Positions 1 through 8,964 are shown, numbered from the stretch's first letter. The stretch: 64,000 nucleotides of DNA from Bacillus sp. FJAT-22090 (GCF_001278755.1 NZ_CP012601.1:1860001-1924000), one strand, 5' to 3'. The notes: a model not told the origin generated them from the sequence alone. Program-made: numbers and translations.

Positions 1-647
1 GTAACTTGTGTAATATTAGGTAATGTAGATAATTCCGCAAGTATATTGGCATCCACATTCTGATCCACTTCAATTACCATTAACGCCATATTTCCTTTTT
101 CTTTACGAGAAACTTCCATATGACCGATGTTAATATCATATTTAGCAAGACAATTTGCCACGCTCGCAATACAACCAGAACGATCTTCATGCACTACTAA
201 AATTGCCGCTAAATTACCTGATAGACGAAGCGGGAAACCATTCAACTCCGTTATTTCTGTCTTTCCGCCACCGATGGAAATACCGACCATCGACATTTCT
301 TGTGTTCCATCTCCAATCACAATACGAGCAGTATTCGGATGCTCTGTGTGAGCGGTTTCAGGAATAAACTCATATGTCAGTCCAACCTTTTTTGCATCTT
401 CAAAGGCTGTTTTTATACGCTCATCAAACGTATCGTAATCTAGCAATCCACCAATAATCGCTACGTCTGTTCCATGTCCTTTATAGGTCTCTGCAAATGA
501 ACCATATAAATGTATTCTTGCCCATGTAGGTTGCTTTCCAAATAAATCTCTTGCTACTCTTCCTATACGTGCTGCTCCTGCAGTATGGGAAGAAGATGGT
601 CCAATCATAACAGGTCCAATTATGTCAAAAACTGATTTGAACTTCAT
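1..647 (-). CDS. sdaAB: L-serine dehydratase beta subunit (partial, 3' end outside window)
   Basis: Beta subunit of the two-subunit iron-sulfur L-serine dehydratase, which deaminates serine to pyruvate and ammonia in the cytoplasm. The protein starts MKFKSVFDIIGPVMIGPSSS, the typical SdaAB opening with the GPSSSHT motif near residue 17. A C-terminal ACT-like regulatory stretch follows, with SGNLAAILVVHEDR and CIASVANCLAKYDINIGHME. About 215 residues are present of a usual 220 or so, so only the last few are cut off by the window edge. The ATG at 647 is preceded by a GGAGGT ribosome site at 655-660. In Bacillus the gene lies next to fakA and is followed by sdaAA, which would be just outside. 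A terminator behind fakA suggests it has its own promoter. Identification is secure. Confidence 0.93.
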   Translation of the reverse strand, partial: MKFKSVFDIIGPVMIGPSSSHTAGAARIGRVARDLFGKQPTWARIHLYGSFAETYKGHGTDVAIIGGLLDYDTFDERIKTAFEDAKKVGLTYEFIPETAHTEHPNTARIVIGDGTQEMSMVGISIGGGKTEITELNGFPLRLSGNLAAILVVHEDRSGCIASVANCLAKYDINIGHMEVSRKEKGNMALMVIEVDQNVDANILAELSTLPNITQV

Positions 648-679
648 TGCATAGACCTCCAATAGTATATTTACTACTT

Positions 680-708
680 ATTTTACACTGAATGTACATA
701 TTAAACAA
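680..708 (-). promoter_or_regulatory. Probable sigma-A promoter for sdaAB
   Basis: On the minus strand a TTGTTT -35 box (703-708) and a TAAAAT -10 box (680-685) are separated by 17 nt, about 30 nt upstream of the sdaAB ribosome site. It lies below the fakA terminator, which fits separate transcription. Match quality is moderate. Confidence 0.5.
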
Positions 709-815
709 AGGTTAGAAGATTAAGAGAATAAAATGGAGAGATAGTGTTTAAACCACTTGGTTATTTATCTTTAACCTAATTACGCTCGACCTAAATTTTT
801 CAAGTAAATCTATCC

Positions 816-854
816 AAAAAAAACCACGGGGAAAGTAAACTTCATTCCTCGTGG
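816..854 (-). terminator. Rho-independent terminator of the yloU-fakA unit
   Basis: An imperfect hairpin with arms 845-854 and 824-833 is followed in the minus direction by eight T residues (816-823). It sits 11 nt after the fakA stop codon. Confidence 0.8.
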
Positions 855-864
855 CATCTTATTT

Positions 865-2520
865 CTATTCAACCGATAAAATATATGGATATAAAGGTTG
901 TTTACCGTTATATAATTCAATTTCAACATCTTCGAATTGCTCTTCAATGAAAGCCGCAAATTTAGTTGCTTCTTCTTCATTAACATCTTCACCGTAAATG
1001 ATCGTAACGATTTCTGCATTTTCATCGATCAAAGTTGTTGCAAGCTTAGTTGCTGCCTCTTCTCTAGAAGGATTAGAAAGAATAATCTTCCCTTCTGCCA
1101 GAGCCATGAAATCATCTTTTTTAATTTCCACGCCATCAATCGAAGTATCCCGAACTGCGAAAGTAACTTGACCTGTTTTAACATGAGAAAACGCTTCGGT
1201 CATATGCTTTTTATTTTCTTCTACAGTAGCTTGTGGATTGAATGCTAAAATAGCTGCCATTCCTTGTGGAAGTGTTTTCGTTGGTACGACAGCTGCTTCA
1301 ATACCCATCACCTCTGCTGCTTGTTCAGCAGCCATAATAATGTTTTTATTGTTCGGTAAGATGAGGACGCGTTCTGCTCCCACTGCCTCGATTGCTTTTA
1401 CAATATCCTCGGTTGAAGGATTCATTGTTTGTCCGCCTTCAATTACTGCGGAAGCTCCTAAGCTTTTTAGAAGATCCGAAATACCTTCGCCCATCGCAAC
1501 TGTTACTACTGCATAAGGATGTATCTCTGCTTTTTTTGCAGGAATTTCTTTCGAGTATCCTTCTCCTACGATATCTGTATGTTGTTGGCGCATGTTTTCG
1601 ATTTTAATCTTAATCAAATCTCCATATTGTTGGCCATATGTTAATACTTCCCCTGGTGTTTCAGAGTGGATATGGATTTTAGCAATTTCGTCGTCTGAGA
1701 TGACTAATAATGAATCACCAAAAGCACTTAAATCGTTTCGGAATGAGGTTTCATCAAATGCTTTTTTACCATCCTCAAAACGAACCATGAATTCAGTACA
1801 GAATCCAAATTCAATTTCGGACGTATCCATAAATCCTTGAACATTTTTATGGTGTTCAGCACTCACTAAATCATCCATTGACGAATTAACTGTTTTCTCA
1901 GGTAATGCTTCACCTTTTAAGCTAGCTAAAAAGCCTTCATATACAAATAACAGCCCTTGTCCGCCACTATCTACTACCCCAACTTCTTTAAGTACTGGAA
2001 GTAAATCAGGTGTTCTATTTAACGAAGCTTTTGCCTCTTCTACAACTGCTTCCATTAATAGGCGAATATCGTCTTCTGTTTCGCTCACTTCTACCGCTTT
2101 TTTAGCAGAGTCCTTTGCAACAGTCAAAATAGTACCTTCTACCGGCTTCATCACTGCTTTATATGCTGTTTCTACACCATAATTTAAAGCTTCAGCAAAT
2201 TGTTTAGCATCTAGTGTAGAAGATTGCTCAACTGATTTTCCAAACCCACGGAATAATTGGGAAAGAATAACCCCAGAGTTACCTCTAGCTCCCATTAGTA
2301 AACCTTTGGATAATGCTTGAGCTGTTTTACCGATATGCTCTACAGAATGAGCTGCTGTTTCCTTAGCACCAGAAGTCATCGATAAATTCATATTTGTGCC
2401 AGTATCTCCATCAGGAACTGGAAAAACATTTAAAGCATCTACGTAGTCTGCGTTTTGAAAAAGGTGGTGAGCACCCATTTTAACCATATCTGCAAACTGT
2501 ATACCATTAATTGATTTCAT
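865..2520 (-). CDS. fakA: Fatty acid kinase FakA (YloV; DhaL + DegV-like domains)
   Basis: Fatty acid kinase catalytic protein. With a FakB carrier it phosphorylates exogenous fatty acids to acyl-phosphates for membrane lipid synthesis. The 551-residue protein has an N-terminal DhaL/Dak2 nucleotide-binding domain with PDGDTGTNM at about 36-44 and SGGQG further in. A middle domain and a C-terminal DAK1-2/DegV-like domain follow. An ATG at 2541 is also in frame, but the ATG at 2520 has the better ribosome site (GGGAGAG, about 6 nt away) and yields the canonical start MKSINGIQFADMVKMG. The gene follows yloU closely, the conserved Bacillales pair, and ends at a strong terminator. Length is normal for the family. 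Confidence 0.93.
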   Translation of the reverse strand: MKSINGIQFADMVKMGAHHLFQNADYVDALNVFPVPDGDTGTNMNLSMTSGAKETAAHSVEHIGKTAQALSKGLLMGARGNSGVILSQLFRGFGKSVEQSSTLDAKQFAEALNYGVETAYKAVMKPVEGTILTVAKDSAKKAVEVSETEDDIRLLMEAVVEEAKASLNRTPDLLPVLKEVGVVDSGGQGLLFVYEGFLASLKGEALPEKTVNSSMDDLVSAEHHKNVQGFMDTSEIEFGFCTEFMVRFEDGKKAFDETSFRNDLSAFGDSLLVISDDEIAKIHIHSETPGEVLTYGQQYGDLIKIKIENMRQQHTDIVGEGYSKEIPAKKAEIHPYAVVTVAMGEGISDLLKSLGASAVIEGGQTMNPSTEDIVKAIEAVGAERVLILPNNKNIIMAAEQAAEVMGIEAAVVPTKTLPQGMAAILAFNPQATVEENKKHMTEAFSHVKTGQVTFAVRDTSIDGVEIKKDDFMALAEGKIILSNPSREEAATKLATTLIDENAEIVTIIYGEDVNEEEATKFAAFIEEQFEDVEIELYNGKQPLYPYILSVE

Positions 2521-2537
2521 TGTTTTCTCTCCCTCAT

Positions 2538-2900
2538 TCACACGCTTGCCACGCGAACTCCTTGTACATATACATTTACGGATTTCACTGACATACCAAG
2601 AGATTTATTTAGTGTATATTTCACTTTTGATTGCACTTGATAAGCTATTTCAGAAATTTTTGTTCCGTAACTAACAATAATATACATATCAATATGTAGG
2701 TCTTCTTTTTCTTGTCTTACAATAACGCCTTTTGTAAAATTTTCTTTTCTTAATATGTCTGTTAATCCATCTCTAATTTGATGCTTAGATGCCATACCAA
2801 CTATTCCGTAACACTCTATAGCGGCTCCGCCTGCAATTTGTGCAACTGCATCTTGCGATATATCAATTTGTCCGAATTCATTTTTCAATTCAATTGACAT
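2538..2900 (-). CDS. yloU: Asp23/Gls24 family envelope stress protein YloU
   Basis: Small (120 residue) Asp23/Gls24-family protein. The family is linked to cell-envelope stress and to lipid homeostasis alongside FakA; the exact biochemical role is not settled. Visible family features are the opening ELKNEFGQIDISQDAVAQIA, GIVGMASK, and the C-terminal KSVNVYVQGV. A more distal ATG exists at 2915, but it lies upstream of the GGGAGG ribosome site, so the ATG at 2900 is chosen. The stop falls just before the fakA start, giving a two-gene operon. The gene is divergent from rpmB, the usual Bacillus order. Confidence 0.88.
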   Translation of the reverse strand: MSIELKNEFGQIDISQDAVAQIAGGAAIECYGIVGMASKHQIRDGLTDILRKENFTKGVIVRQEKEDLHIDMYIIVSYGTKISEIAYQVQSKVKYTLNKSLGMSVKSVNVYVQGVRVASV

Positions 2901-3049
2901 GATGAAACCTCCCAAGTCTTTTTGACTACCCTTTATTGTACTACACCGTTCAGAATTATAAAAGAGAGCGTTTACTTTTTATACTATTTCCTTCTATATT
3001 ATAGGGTATGATGGATAGATAGGCAAAAAACGTGTAACATTTGATGCAT

Positions 3050-3490
3050 TTTTCATTTTACTCTTTTTATCCAGCACATTGCTCCTGCCCACAACTCGTC
3101 GCAGTGGGTATTACCATTCGCGGGAAAAATAGGCGCTTGCGCATTTCTTTTTGTCCAGCTCCAGCGCCTTGCCCCTCGGGGTCAAATGTGAAAAAGCTGC
3201 TCCTGCGCAAGCTCGTCGCAAACTTCAAACAATTAAACCGTTTGTGGTGGCTGAAGAGCTGCCTCCTCGCTTTTCCCCATTTGCCTGTCGGGAGGCCCAC
3301 AGGAAGTGGGTCATGCAGTCGTTGCGACACGATGTCGCGAACTTAGACTGTATTCCTATACTAGTCGCTTGCGCATTTCAAGATATCCAGTTGCAGCGCT
3401 TTGCCCTTCGAGGTCAAATGTGATTCTTCTACGTCCAACAGGGTTGGACATAGAATTTTCTCATTTGCTTGTCAGGGCAGAACAAGCGCT
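3050..3490. repeat. Dispersed GC-rich intergenic repeat, copy R1 (compound)
   Basis: A GC-rich, non-coding stretch in the yloU-rpmB gap. Near 3155-3190 it carries the motif GTCCAGCTCCAGCGCCTTG followed by GGTCAAATGTG. Near 3245-3300 it has TGGTGGCTGAAGAGCTGCC and the CATTTGCCTGTCGGGAGG-type end. The opening motif recurs in altered form near 3388-3420, so it looks like at least two fused or nested copies. A near-palindrome (GTCCAAC/GTTGGAC) lies at about 3432-3450. Related copies are at 9076-9290 and, inverted, at 16864-16982. The short open frames inside are not credible genes. Confidence 0.75.
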
Positions 3491-3531
3491 TCCACATTAA
3501 ATATGGTGTAAAGGTTTTTTTCTTGATATGC

Positions 3532-3560
3532 TTGCACTTCATATTAGTCTGTGGTAAATT
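3532..3560 (+). promoter_or_regulatory. Sigma-A promoter of rpmB
   Basis: TTGCAC (3532-3537) and TAAATT (3555-3560) with 17-nt spacing, about 50 nt ahead of the rpmB ribosome site. Confidence 0.65.
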
Positions 3561-3624
3561 ATTAAAGTATGTGAAATATCGAACTGAAAAATCTTTCAGC
3601 TTCTTTTTTAAAGGAGGAAATATA

Positions 3625-3813
3625 ATGCCAAAAGTATGTGCAATCACTGGGCGTAAAGCTCGTTCTGGTAATGCTCGTTCTCACGCAATGAACGCCAACA
3701 AGCGTACATGGGGGGCAAACCTTCAAAAGGTCCGCATTCTTGTAGACGGTAAACCTAAACGTGTTTGGGTTTCTGCTAGAGCTTTGAAATCAGGAAAAGT
3801 TGAGCGCGTTTAA
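3625..3813 (+). CDS. rpmB: 50S ribosomal protein L28
   Basis: Ribosomal protein L28 of the large subunit, 62 residues, the normal length. It begins [20 protein letters not shown] and ends [11 protein letters not shown], both typical of the family; the N-terminal zinc-ribbon cysteines of some L28 forms are reduced to one. A strong AAGGAGG ribosome site lies 8 nt before the ATG. In-frame codons upstream do not add a plausible start. The gene is monocistronic, with its own promoter and a terminator at 3829-3863, and faces spoVM/thiN, as in B. subtilis. Confidence 0.97.
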   Translation: MPKVCAITGRKARSGNARSHAMNANKRTWGANLQKVRILVDGKPKRVWVSARALKSGKVERV

Positions 3814-3828
3814 TCGTACTCATAATTA

Positions 3829-3863
3829 ATGCCAGGCCGACAACAGTCGACCTGGCATTTTTT
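3829..3863. terminator. Terminator between rpmB and spoVM (possibly bidirectional)
   Basis: Hairpin with ATGCCAGG/CCTGGCAT outer arms and CGAC/GTCG inner pairing, followed by a T run at 3857-3863. It ends rpmB and could also serve spoVM from the other strand. Confidence 0.8.
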
Positions 3864-3899
3864 CTTTTGTTTCCCCAGAAGACTTGCGTCCATCATCTG

Positions 3900-3992
3900 T
3901 TACTTCTTGACTTCTTCTTTCTTAAACATGCGAATACAAACTCTTACAAAACTACTTACTGATTTAGGCAATCTAAATGTGTATACCTTCAC
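3900..3992 (-). CDS. spoVM: Stage V sporulation protein SpoVM (30 aa, GTG start)
   Basis: A very short gene directly behind thiN. It encodes MKVYTFRLPKSVSSFVRVCI followed by RMFKKEEVKK. B. subtilis SpoVM is a 26-residue amphipathic helix that recognises the convex forespore membrane and anchors the SpoIVA coat basement layer. Shared features are the MK-x-YT start, LPK at positions 8-10 (with the conserved Pro9), and an amphipathic basic remainder. The GTG at 3992 is preceded by GGGAGG (4001-4006) with 8-nt spacing. Gene order thiN-spoVM facing rpmB matches Bacillus exactly, which strengthens the call. It is four residues longer than the Bacillus protein, with a Lys/Glu-rich tail. Confidence 0.88.
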   Translation of the reverse strand: MKVYTFRLPKSVSSFVRVCIRMFKKEEVKK

Positions 3993-4008
3993 ACACAATT
4001 CCTCCCTT

Positions 4009-4665
4009 TTAGTCGCTGCTTCTTATCATTAAACATATGCCAGCAGTAAAAGAGATAGTACCAATTCGTCCACTTACTTCATTACTAGTAAATTTGGAAT
4101 TGCCAAATGAAATATTTTCTTTGGTAACTTCATACAGAAAGCCTCTAAGAGATATATTTTCAACTGTTTCACCGTACGAAAAAAAAGAAATATATTTAAA
4201 ATGTGAATCAGGTTTAATTTCATGTATTCCAGGTAATAAAAAACGAATAATATTTTGCTTATTACGTATGTAGAAAACAATTTCCGGATAGTTCATTTGA
4301 AAGCGTATCATATCATGTAAAACTGCTTCATAATGATCGAGTCTCCCACCAGTTACCGCTGTTAAAATAATGTTATCCGGTTTATATTCTATAGCTCGCA
4401 GTATTGCTATGTGTGTATCTGTTTCATCCTTCTCGGCTTGTAAAACTGTCACTTTTTCAACCGTTGATTCTAATAAATGAAATTCTTCTTCTTTTAATGA
4501 ATCGAAATCACCAATAATTTCATGTGGCGTTATTCCATTTGTTAATAAATGAAGAGCTCCACGATCAGCACCGATAAAAAAAGTATCTTCTTTGGAAAAA
4601 GGAAGTTGTTTAAAATCAACAACTTCCTCTACTGGACCTCCTGAGCAAACGATGACCGTTTTCAT
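4009..4665 (-). CDS. thiN: Thiamine pyrophosphokinase
   Basis: Cytoplasmic enzyme transferring pyrophosphate from ATP to thiamine to make thiamine diphosphate. The 218-residue protein shows GADRG at 32-36, GDFDS at 52-56 and the DETDT acidic motif at 80-84. TGGRLDH follows, all typical of the catalytic domain, with a C-terminal beta-rich thiamine-binding part. The ATG overlaps the rpe stop by 4 nt, indicating translational coupling. It is downstream in the prpC-prkC-rsgA-rpe-thiN series and is followed 16 nt later by spoVM. Length is normal. Confidence 0.93.
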   Translation of the reverse strand: MKTVIVCSGGPVEEVVDFKQLPFSKEDTFFIGADRGALHLLTNGITPHEIIGDFDSLKEEEFHLLESTVEKVTVLQAEKDETDTHIAILRAIEYKPDNIILTAVTGGRLDHYEAVLHDMIRFQMNYPEIVFYIRNKQNIIRFLLPGIHEIKPDSHFKYISFFSYGETVENISLRGFLYEVTKENISFGNSKFTSNEVSGRIGTISFTAGICLMIRSSD

Positions 4666-5330
4666 TTTACCGCTACACTTAAACCGGCTTCTTTTATTGC
4701 TTGTAAAGCCTTCCCTTTATCCTCTGCATTATAGATGGCAGAACCAGCTACAAATATCGTAGCTCCTGCCTCTACACAAGGAATAATCGTTTCTTCATTT
4801 ATTCCGCCATCAATCTCGATTTCGATCGCTAAATTTCTTTCTTTCACGATATCTGCCAATTGTTTTACCTTTGGCACAACTGAATGAATAAATTTTTGAC
4901 CTCCAAAGCCTGGGTTTACTGTCATAAATAAGACCATGTCTATATCCTCTAAAACATGTTGAATCGATTCAATTGGAGTATGTGGATTTAACACGACTCC
5001 CGGTTTTACGCCAAAAGAACGAATCAATTGAATCGTACGATGTAAGTGTGGACTTGCTTCTACATGAACCGTAATATAATCCGCACCTGCTTTTGCAAAT
5101 GACTCAATATATTGATCGGCATTTTCAATCATTAAATGTACATCTAAAGGGAGCTTCGTTAAAGGTCGTAATGCTTCCACTACAATTGGTCCCATCGTAA
5201 TATTCGGAACAAAATGACCATCCATTACATCTATATGAATAAGCTCAGCACCTGCTTTTTCTACTTCTAACACTTCTTCTCCCAGCTTTGCAAAATTAGC
5301 TGCTAGTATTGATGGGGCAATTTTAAACAT
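4662..5330 (-). CDS. rpe: Ribulose-phosphate 3-epimerase
   Basis: TIM-barrel enzyme interconverting ribulose-5-phosphate and xylulose-5-phosphate in the pentose phosphate pathway. The 222-residue protein starts MFKIAPSILAANF. It shows HIDVMDGHFVPN (metal-binding His32, Asp34 and general-acid region), DVHLMIE with His65, MTVNPGFGGQ, and EIDGGIN with the catalytic Asp near 174. These are the full set expected. GAGGT lies 8 nt before the ATG. It is 3 nt from the rsgA stop and overlaps thiN by 4 nt, so it belongs to a tight operon. Confidence 0.96.
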   Translation of the reverse strand: MFKIAPSILAANFAKLGEEVLEVEKAGAELIHIDVMDGHFVPNITMGPIVVEALRPLTKLPLDVHLMIENADQYIESFAKAGADYITVHVEASPHLHRTIQLIRSFGVKPGVVLNPHTPIESIQHVLEDIDMVLFMTVNPGFGGQKFIHSVVPKVKQLADIVKERNLAIEIEIDGGINEETIIPCVEAGATIFVAGSAIYNAEDKGKALQAIKEAGLSVAVK

Positions 5331-5333
5331 AAT

Positions 5334-6215
5334 TTAGTACCTCGGCTTTCTTTCCACTATTTCATTAAAAAATTGTAGATAATGTTTATATCGATAATCT
5401 TTTATGCTTCCTGATTCTACTGCATTTTTTACTGCACATTTTGGTTCATTTACATGCATACATGCTCTAAACTTACACTCATCCTGAATTTCTACGAACT
5501 CTGGAAAACATCTTGATAGTTCTTCTTTTTCCATTAATTCAAACTCAAAAGAGCTAAATCCAGGAGTATCAGCGAGTAAGCCACCACATACCTCTATAAG
5601 TTCCACATGTCGTGTCGTATGCTTTCCGCGTCCTAAAGCATCCGAAATTACTCCAGTCTTTAAGTTAAGTGTAGGTAATATCGTATTTAAAAGCGTAGAT
5701 TTACCTACACCAGATTGGCCGGCAAGCACCGTAGTCTTTCCTTCTAATAAAGGAGTAATTTTGTCGTCAAATTGCGGGTCATCTTTAAACGTGATTAAAA
5801 CGTTATAGCCAATTTGTTCATATTCTTTTATATATTGTTCGATTGTTTTCTCCATCTTTTCATCTAGTAAATCACTTTTTGTTAAACAAATAATTGGTTC
5901 GATGTGAAATGACTCCAATACTACTAAAAAGCGATCTAATAAGATTGTATTAAAGTCTGGCTCCTTCACAGAAAAAACTAAAATTGCCTGATCAATATTG
6001 GCGATAGGAGGACGAACGAGACTGTTTTTTCGTTCGTGAATGACCGTAATTGTTCCGTCATTATCCCCTTCCACCTTATAGTCAACAATATCTCCTACTA
6101 ACGGAGATTCTCCTCTATTGCGAAATACGCCTCTTCCTCGACAAGTTATCATTTCTCCATTGTCATAAACATAGTAAAATCCACTTAATGCTTTTCTTAT
6201 TTGACCTGTCGGCAT
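5334..6215 (-). CDS. rsgA: Ribosome small-subunit biogenesis GTPase RsgA
   Basis: Circularly permuted GTPase that checks late 30S maturation. In the 293-residue protein an N-terminal OB fold (about 1-65) comes first. The G4 motif TKSD (112-115) then precedes the P loop GQSGVGKST (166-174) and DTPG (216-219), the hallmark permuted order. The zinc knuckle Cys247, Cys252, His254, Cys260 is intact. It follows prkC by 11 nt in the conserved Bacillales order, where the PrkC kinase is known to phosphorylate this GTPase in B. subtilis. Family length is normal. Confidence 0.96.
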   Translation of the reverse strand: MPTGQIRKALSGFYYVYDNGEMITCRGRGVFRNRGESPLVGDIVDYKVEGDNDGTITVIHERKNSLVRPPIANIDQAILVFSVKEPDFNTILLDRFLVVLESFHIEPIICLTKSDLLDEKMEKTIEQYIKEYEQIGYNVLITFKDDPQFDDKITPLLEGKTTVLAGQSGVGKSTLLNTILPTLNLKTGVISDALGRGKHTTRHVELIEVCGGLLADTPGFSSFEFELMEKEELSRCFPEFVEIQDECKFRACMHVNEPKCAVKNAVESGSIKDYRYKHYLQFFNEIVERKPRY

Positions 6216-6226
6216 CCGTAACCTCC

Positions 6227-8224
6227 CTATTTTATATCCTTATAATCAATCGTTTCTTGTGCAAATATTGTGTTACCTACTTCTATCCGATATGCAGCTT
6301 TTTGTCCTTCACTTATTTCTAACTTAATATGTTTTTCTACTGTTTGAGTTAATACGAACTCTTCAATAGGTACGGCCATTGTACGTGTTTTATCTTGCAC
6401 ATAGATTCTTACAACTTGTTCTTCTTGGGTAGGTTGCTCTTCATCTTCTTCTCCCTCAACTCCACCCTCCTCTTCTTCCGTGTTTGGAGGCTCGTAAGGG
6501 ATCGTCACCGTTTTTACTACCAATTTTGTAGAAGCAGGTTTTGGTCCATCTGAGACCACAACCTCTATCGTACTTCCAGGCGCAACTTTTTTGTTTGCTT
6601 GAGGTTCTTGACTAATCACATTACCTTTTTGGATGGTATCGGAATACTTCGAACCTGCTATTTTTATTTTAAAACCAGAAGATTTCTCATAATCCTTTAA
6701 TGCTTTTTCATTCCAATCAGTTAAGTCACTTACTGTACGTAAATCCAGTCCCTTACTAACAGTAAACACTAAATCTGTTTCAGATGGGATAATTTCAGTA
6801 CCTGGTGGCGGATCTTGTCCGATAATTTCACCTATTGGCTTTTCTGAAAATTGTTCTTCGGGTTCAATGGAACGTAATTCTGAATTTGAAAGTAATTCTT
6901 TTACCTCATCAATATTTCTCCCTCTATAATCGGCAATTTCAGAAGATTCTTTTCCTGATGATACGAACAAATCTATTTTTGTTTCTTTTTCGCGAAGTTT
7001 TCCTGCCTCCGGTGAGGTTCGAATAACATTTCCTTCTTCCACCTCATCTGAAAACTCTAGTATTTCTTCACCTACAACGAAACCTTCCGCTTCTATTTGT
7101 TCAATTGCAGCTTGTAAATTTAGATTTGCCACATCAGGCACTTCTACTTTATCTGGTTTAAATAACCCAGGGAAGAGGATGAAAAATAATATTGCTAGTA
7201 GTAGAACACCTGCAATAACCCCAGTTACAATTTTCCACTTTTTTATCTTTTTCTTTGGAACGTCCTTGTCCAACTTAGTTGGTGCAACAGGTATTTTTTT
7301 TGTTTCTGAAACCTCTTCAAAAGGAACCGGCTCTTTAATAACAGGTAAAACCTTCGTAGCGTCGTTGTCGACAGCTATTACAAATTTTGTTTCATCTGCT
7401 CGTTCTGGTGACAAGGCAGTTGCTAAATCTTCTTCCATTTCCTCCGCAGAATGGTATCGATTATTTGGGTCTTTAGCAGTTGCTTTTAGGACCACATTCT
7501 CCAGACTTTGTGGGATGGAAGGAATAATCGAACGAATGGAAGGAGTTTCAGTTTGCAAATGCTTTAATGCAATGGAAACTGCTGATTCACCTGAAAAAGG
7601 AAGTTGTCCAGTTAGCAGCTCAAACAAGACAATCCCCAAAGCATAAATATCTGAACGATTCGTAGCTGTTCCACCACGAGCTTGTTCAGGAGACAAATAA
7701 TGGACTGTCCCAAGCACTGAATTTGTTTGGGTATAGGATGTTGCACTCAAAGCCATTGCTATACCAAAGTCCGTTATTTTAACTTTACCTTCTTCATCCA
7801 ATAAGATATTTTGCGGTTTAATATCCCGATGAATAATATGGTTGTTATGCGCATTAGCAATGGCAGATGTTAGCTGTCTCATAATCGTTACTGTTCTTAC
7901 CGGAGAAACTGGTGCATTACGTTGTATGTATTGTTTTAATGTTTCACCTCTAACATACTCCATCACGATATAGTGAATATCTTCATCTTCACCGACATCG
8001 TATATATTCACAATATTTGGGTGTGTGAGGCTGGTTGCAGATAATGCTTCACGTTGAAAACGACGACGTAATTCCTCTTCGTTAGAAAAATCGTAACGAA
8101 GTACTTTTATGGCAACGTCACGATCCAATATCATGTCATGCGCTAAGTAAACGTGGGACATACCTCCGCCGCCTATCATTTCTAGCAACTTATATCTGCC
8201 ACTAATTCTTTTTCCTATTAACAT
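6227..8224 (-). CDS. prkC: Membrane PASTA-domain Ser/Thr kinase PrkC
   Basis: Hanks-type Ser/Thr kinase that senses peptidoglycan fragments and controls germination, stationary phase and wall synthesis. In the 665-residue protein the kinase domain has a Gly-rich loop (18-22), Lys40, HRDIKPQN with Asp134, and DFG with Asp152. A basic KKKIKKW stretch and one transmembrane helix (about 331-352) follow. Three extracellular PASTA repeats span about 359-427, 428-494 and 495-565, and an acidic linker and C-terminal domain end the protein. A GTG at 8230 is in frame, but the GGAGGT ribosome site (8231-8236) fits the ATG at 8224 with 6-nt spacing. It overlaps the prpC stop region, so translation is coupled. 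Confidence 0.96.
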   Translation of the reverse strand: MLIGKRISGRYKLLEMIGGGGMSHVYLAHDMILDRDVAIKVLRYDFSNEEELRRRFQREALSATSLTHPNIVNIYDVGEDEDIHYIVMEYVRGETLKQYIQRNAPVSPVRTVTIMRQLTSAIANAHNNHIIHRDIKPQNILLDEEGKVKITDFGIAMALSATSYTQTNSVLGTVHYLSPEQARGGTATNRSDIYALGIVLFELLTGQLPFSGESAVSIALKHLQTETPSIRSIIPSIPQSLENVVLKATAKDPNNRYHSAEEMEEDLATALSPERADETKFVIAVDNDATKVLPVIKEPVPFEEVSETKKIPVAPTKLDKDVPKKKIKKWKIVTGVIAGVLLLAILFFILFPGLFKPDKVEVPDVANLNLQAAIEQIEAEGFVVGEEILEFSDEVEEGNVIRTSPEAGKLREKETKIDLFVSSGKESSEIADYRGRNIDEVKELLSNSELRSIEPEEQFSEKPIGEIIGQDPPPGTEIIPSETDLVFTVSKGLDLRTVSDLTDWNEKALKDYEKSSGFKIKIAGSKYSDTIQKGNVISQEPQANKKVAPGSTIEVVVSDGPKPASTKLVVKTVTIPYEPPNTEEEEGGVEGEEDEEQPTQEEQVVRIYVQDKTRTMAVPIEEFVLTQTVEKHIKLEISEGQKAAYRIEVGNTIFAQETIDYKDIK

Positions 8225-8226
8225 CC

Positions 8227-8964
8227 TCACACCTCCTCACTATTATTAGATAGTATTATTAAAGAAATATTATCTTCTCCACCTGCGCGATTTGCTTCTT
8301 CTACAAGCTCTGCACCTTTTTCGGCTAAAGACGTATTTGAGTATAGAATGGAATGAATGAACGGTTCACTCAATTTATTGCTTAGTCCATCTGTACAAAA
8401 GAGAAAATAGGAATTCGGTTGAAACTCTACTTCATGAAAATCTGGTTGAATTGTTTGTTCTGTTCCAACTGCTTTCATAAGAACATTTTTCTTCGGGTGA
8501 GTTTTAGCTTGTTCCTCACTTATTTCACCTGAGTCGATCAATACATTTACATAAGAATGATCTCTCGTAATTCTCCCAATACCGTTCGGTAAAAGTTCAT
8601 ATACGCGGCTATCTCCTACATGAGCAATAATTCCTTTATTCTGTTCAAATAATCCAGCAATGAGCGTAGTACCCATTCCCTCACAACCTTTATTGACGGT
8701 TGAATGTTTAACGATTGCCTGATTTATCGACTGAAACGTATATGTCAACCAGTCTTTAGCCTTTACAATGGAAGGGTTATATGCCGCAAAGTATCTTTTG
8801 AACTCGGAAATAGCTATTTCACTTGCGATATCACCAGCATTGTGACCACCCATACCGTCCGCTACTACGGCTAAAATGCGCCCATCGGAGCGAACAAAAA
8901 CGTCCGCCCGATCTTCATTTACTGTTCTTCTCATTCCAACATCCGTTTTAACAACAAACTCCAT
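8227..8964 (-). CDS. prpC: PP2C-type protein phosphatase PrpC
   Basis: Metal-dependent Ser/Thr phosphatase that reverses PrkC phosphorylation. The 245-residue protein has NEDR (Asp18), DGMGGHNAGD (36-45), HVGDSRVY, DGLSNKL and GGEDNIS, all the metal-binding motifs of the PP2C family. It is the first gene of the prpC-prkC-rsgA-rpe-thiN-spoVM run. In most Bacillales rlmN sits immediately upstream; here the gene is preceded instead by about 110 nt of AT-rich DNA and a dispersed repeat. Confidence 0.95.
   Translation of the reverse strand: MEFVVKTDVGMRRTVNEDRADVFVRSDGRILAVVADGMGGHNAGDIASEIAISEFKRYFAAYNPSIVKAKDWLTYTFQSINQAIVKHSTVNKGCEGMGTTLIAGLFEQNKGIIAHVGDSRVYELLPNGIGRITRDHSYVNVLIDSGEISEEQAKTHPKKNVLMKAVGTEQTIQPDFHEVEFQPNSYFLFCTDGLSNKLSEPFIHSILYSNTSLAEKGAELVEEANRAGGEDNISLIILSNNSEEV

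Noticed and set aside
3041-3500. Several overlapping frames of 64-101 codons upstream of rpmB
   Set aside because: They fall in the dispersed repeat, lack ribosome sites and show no coding pattern.
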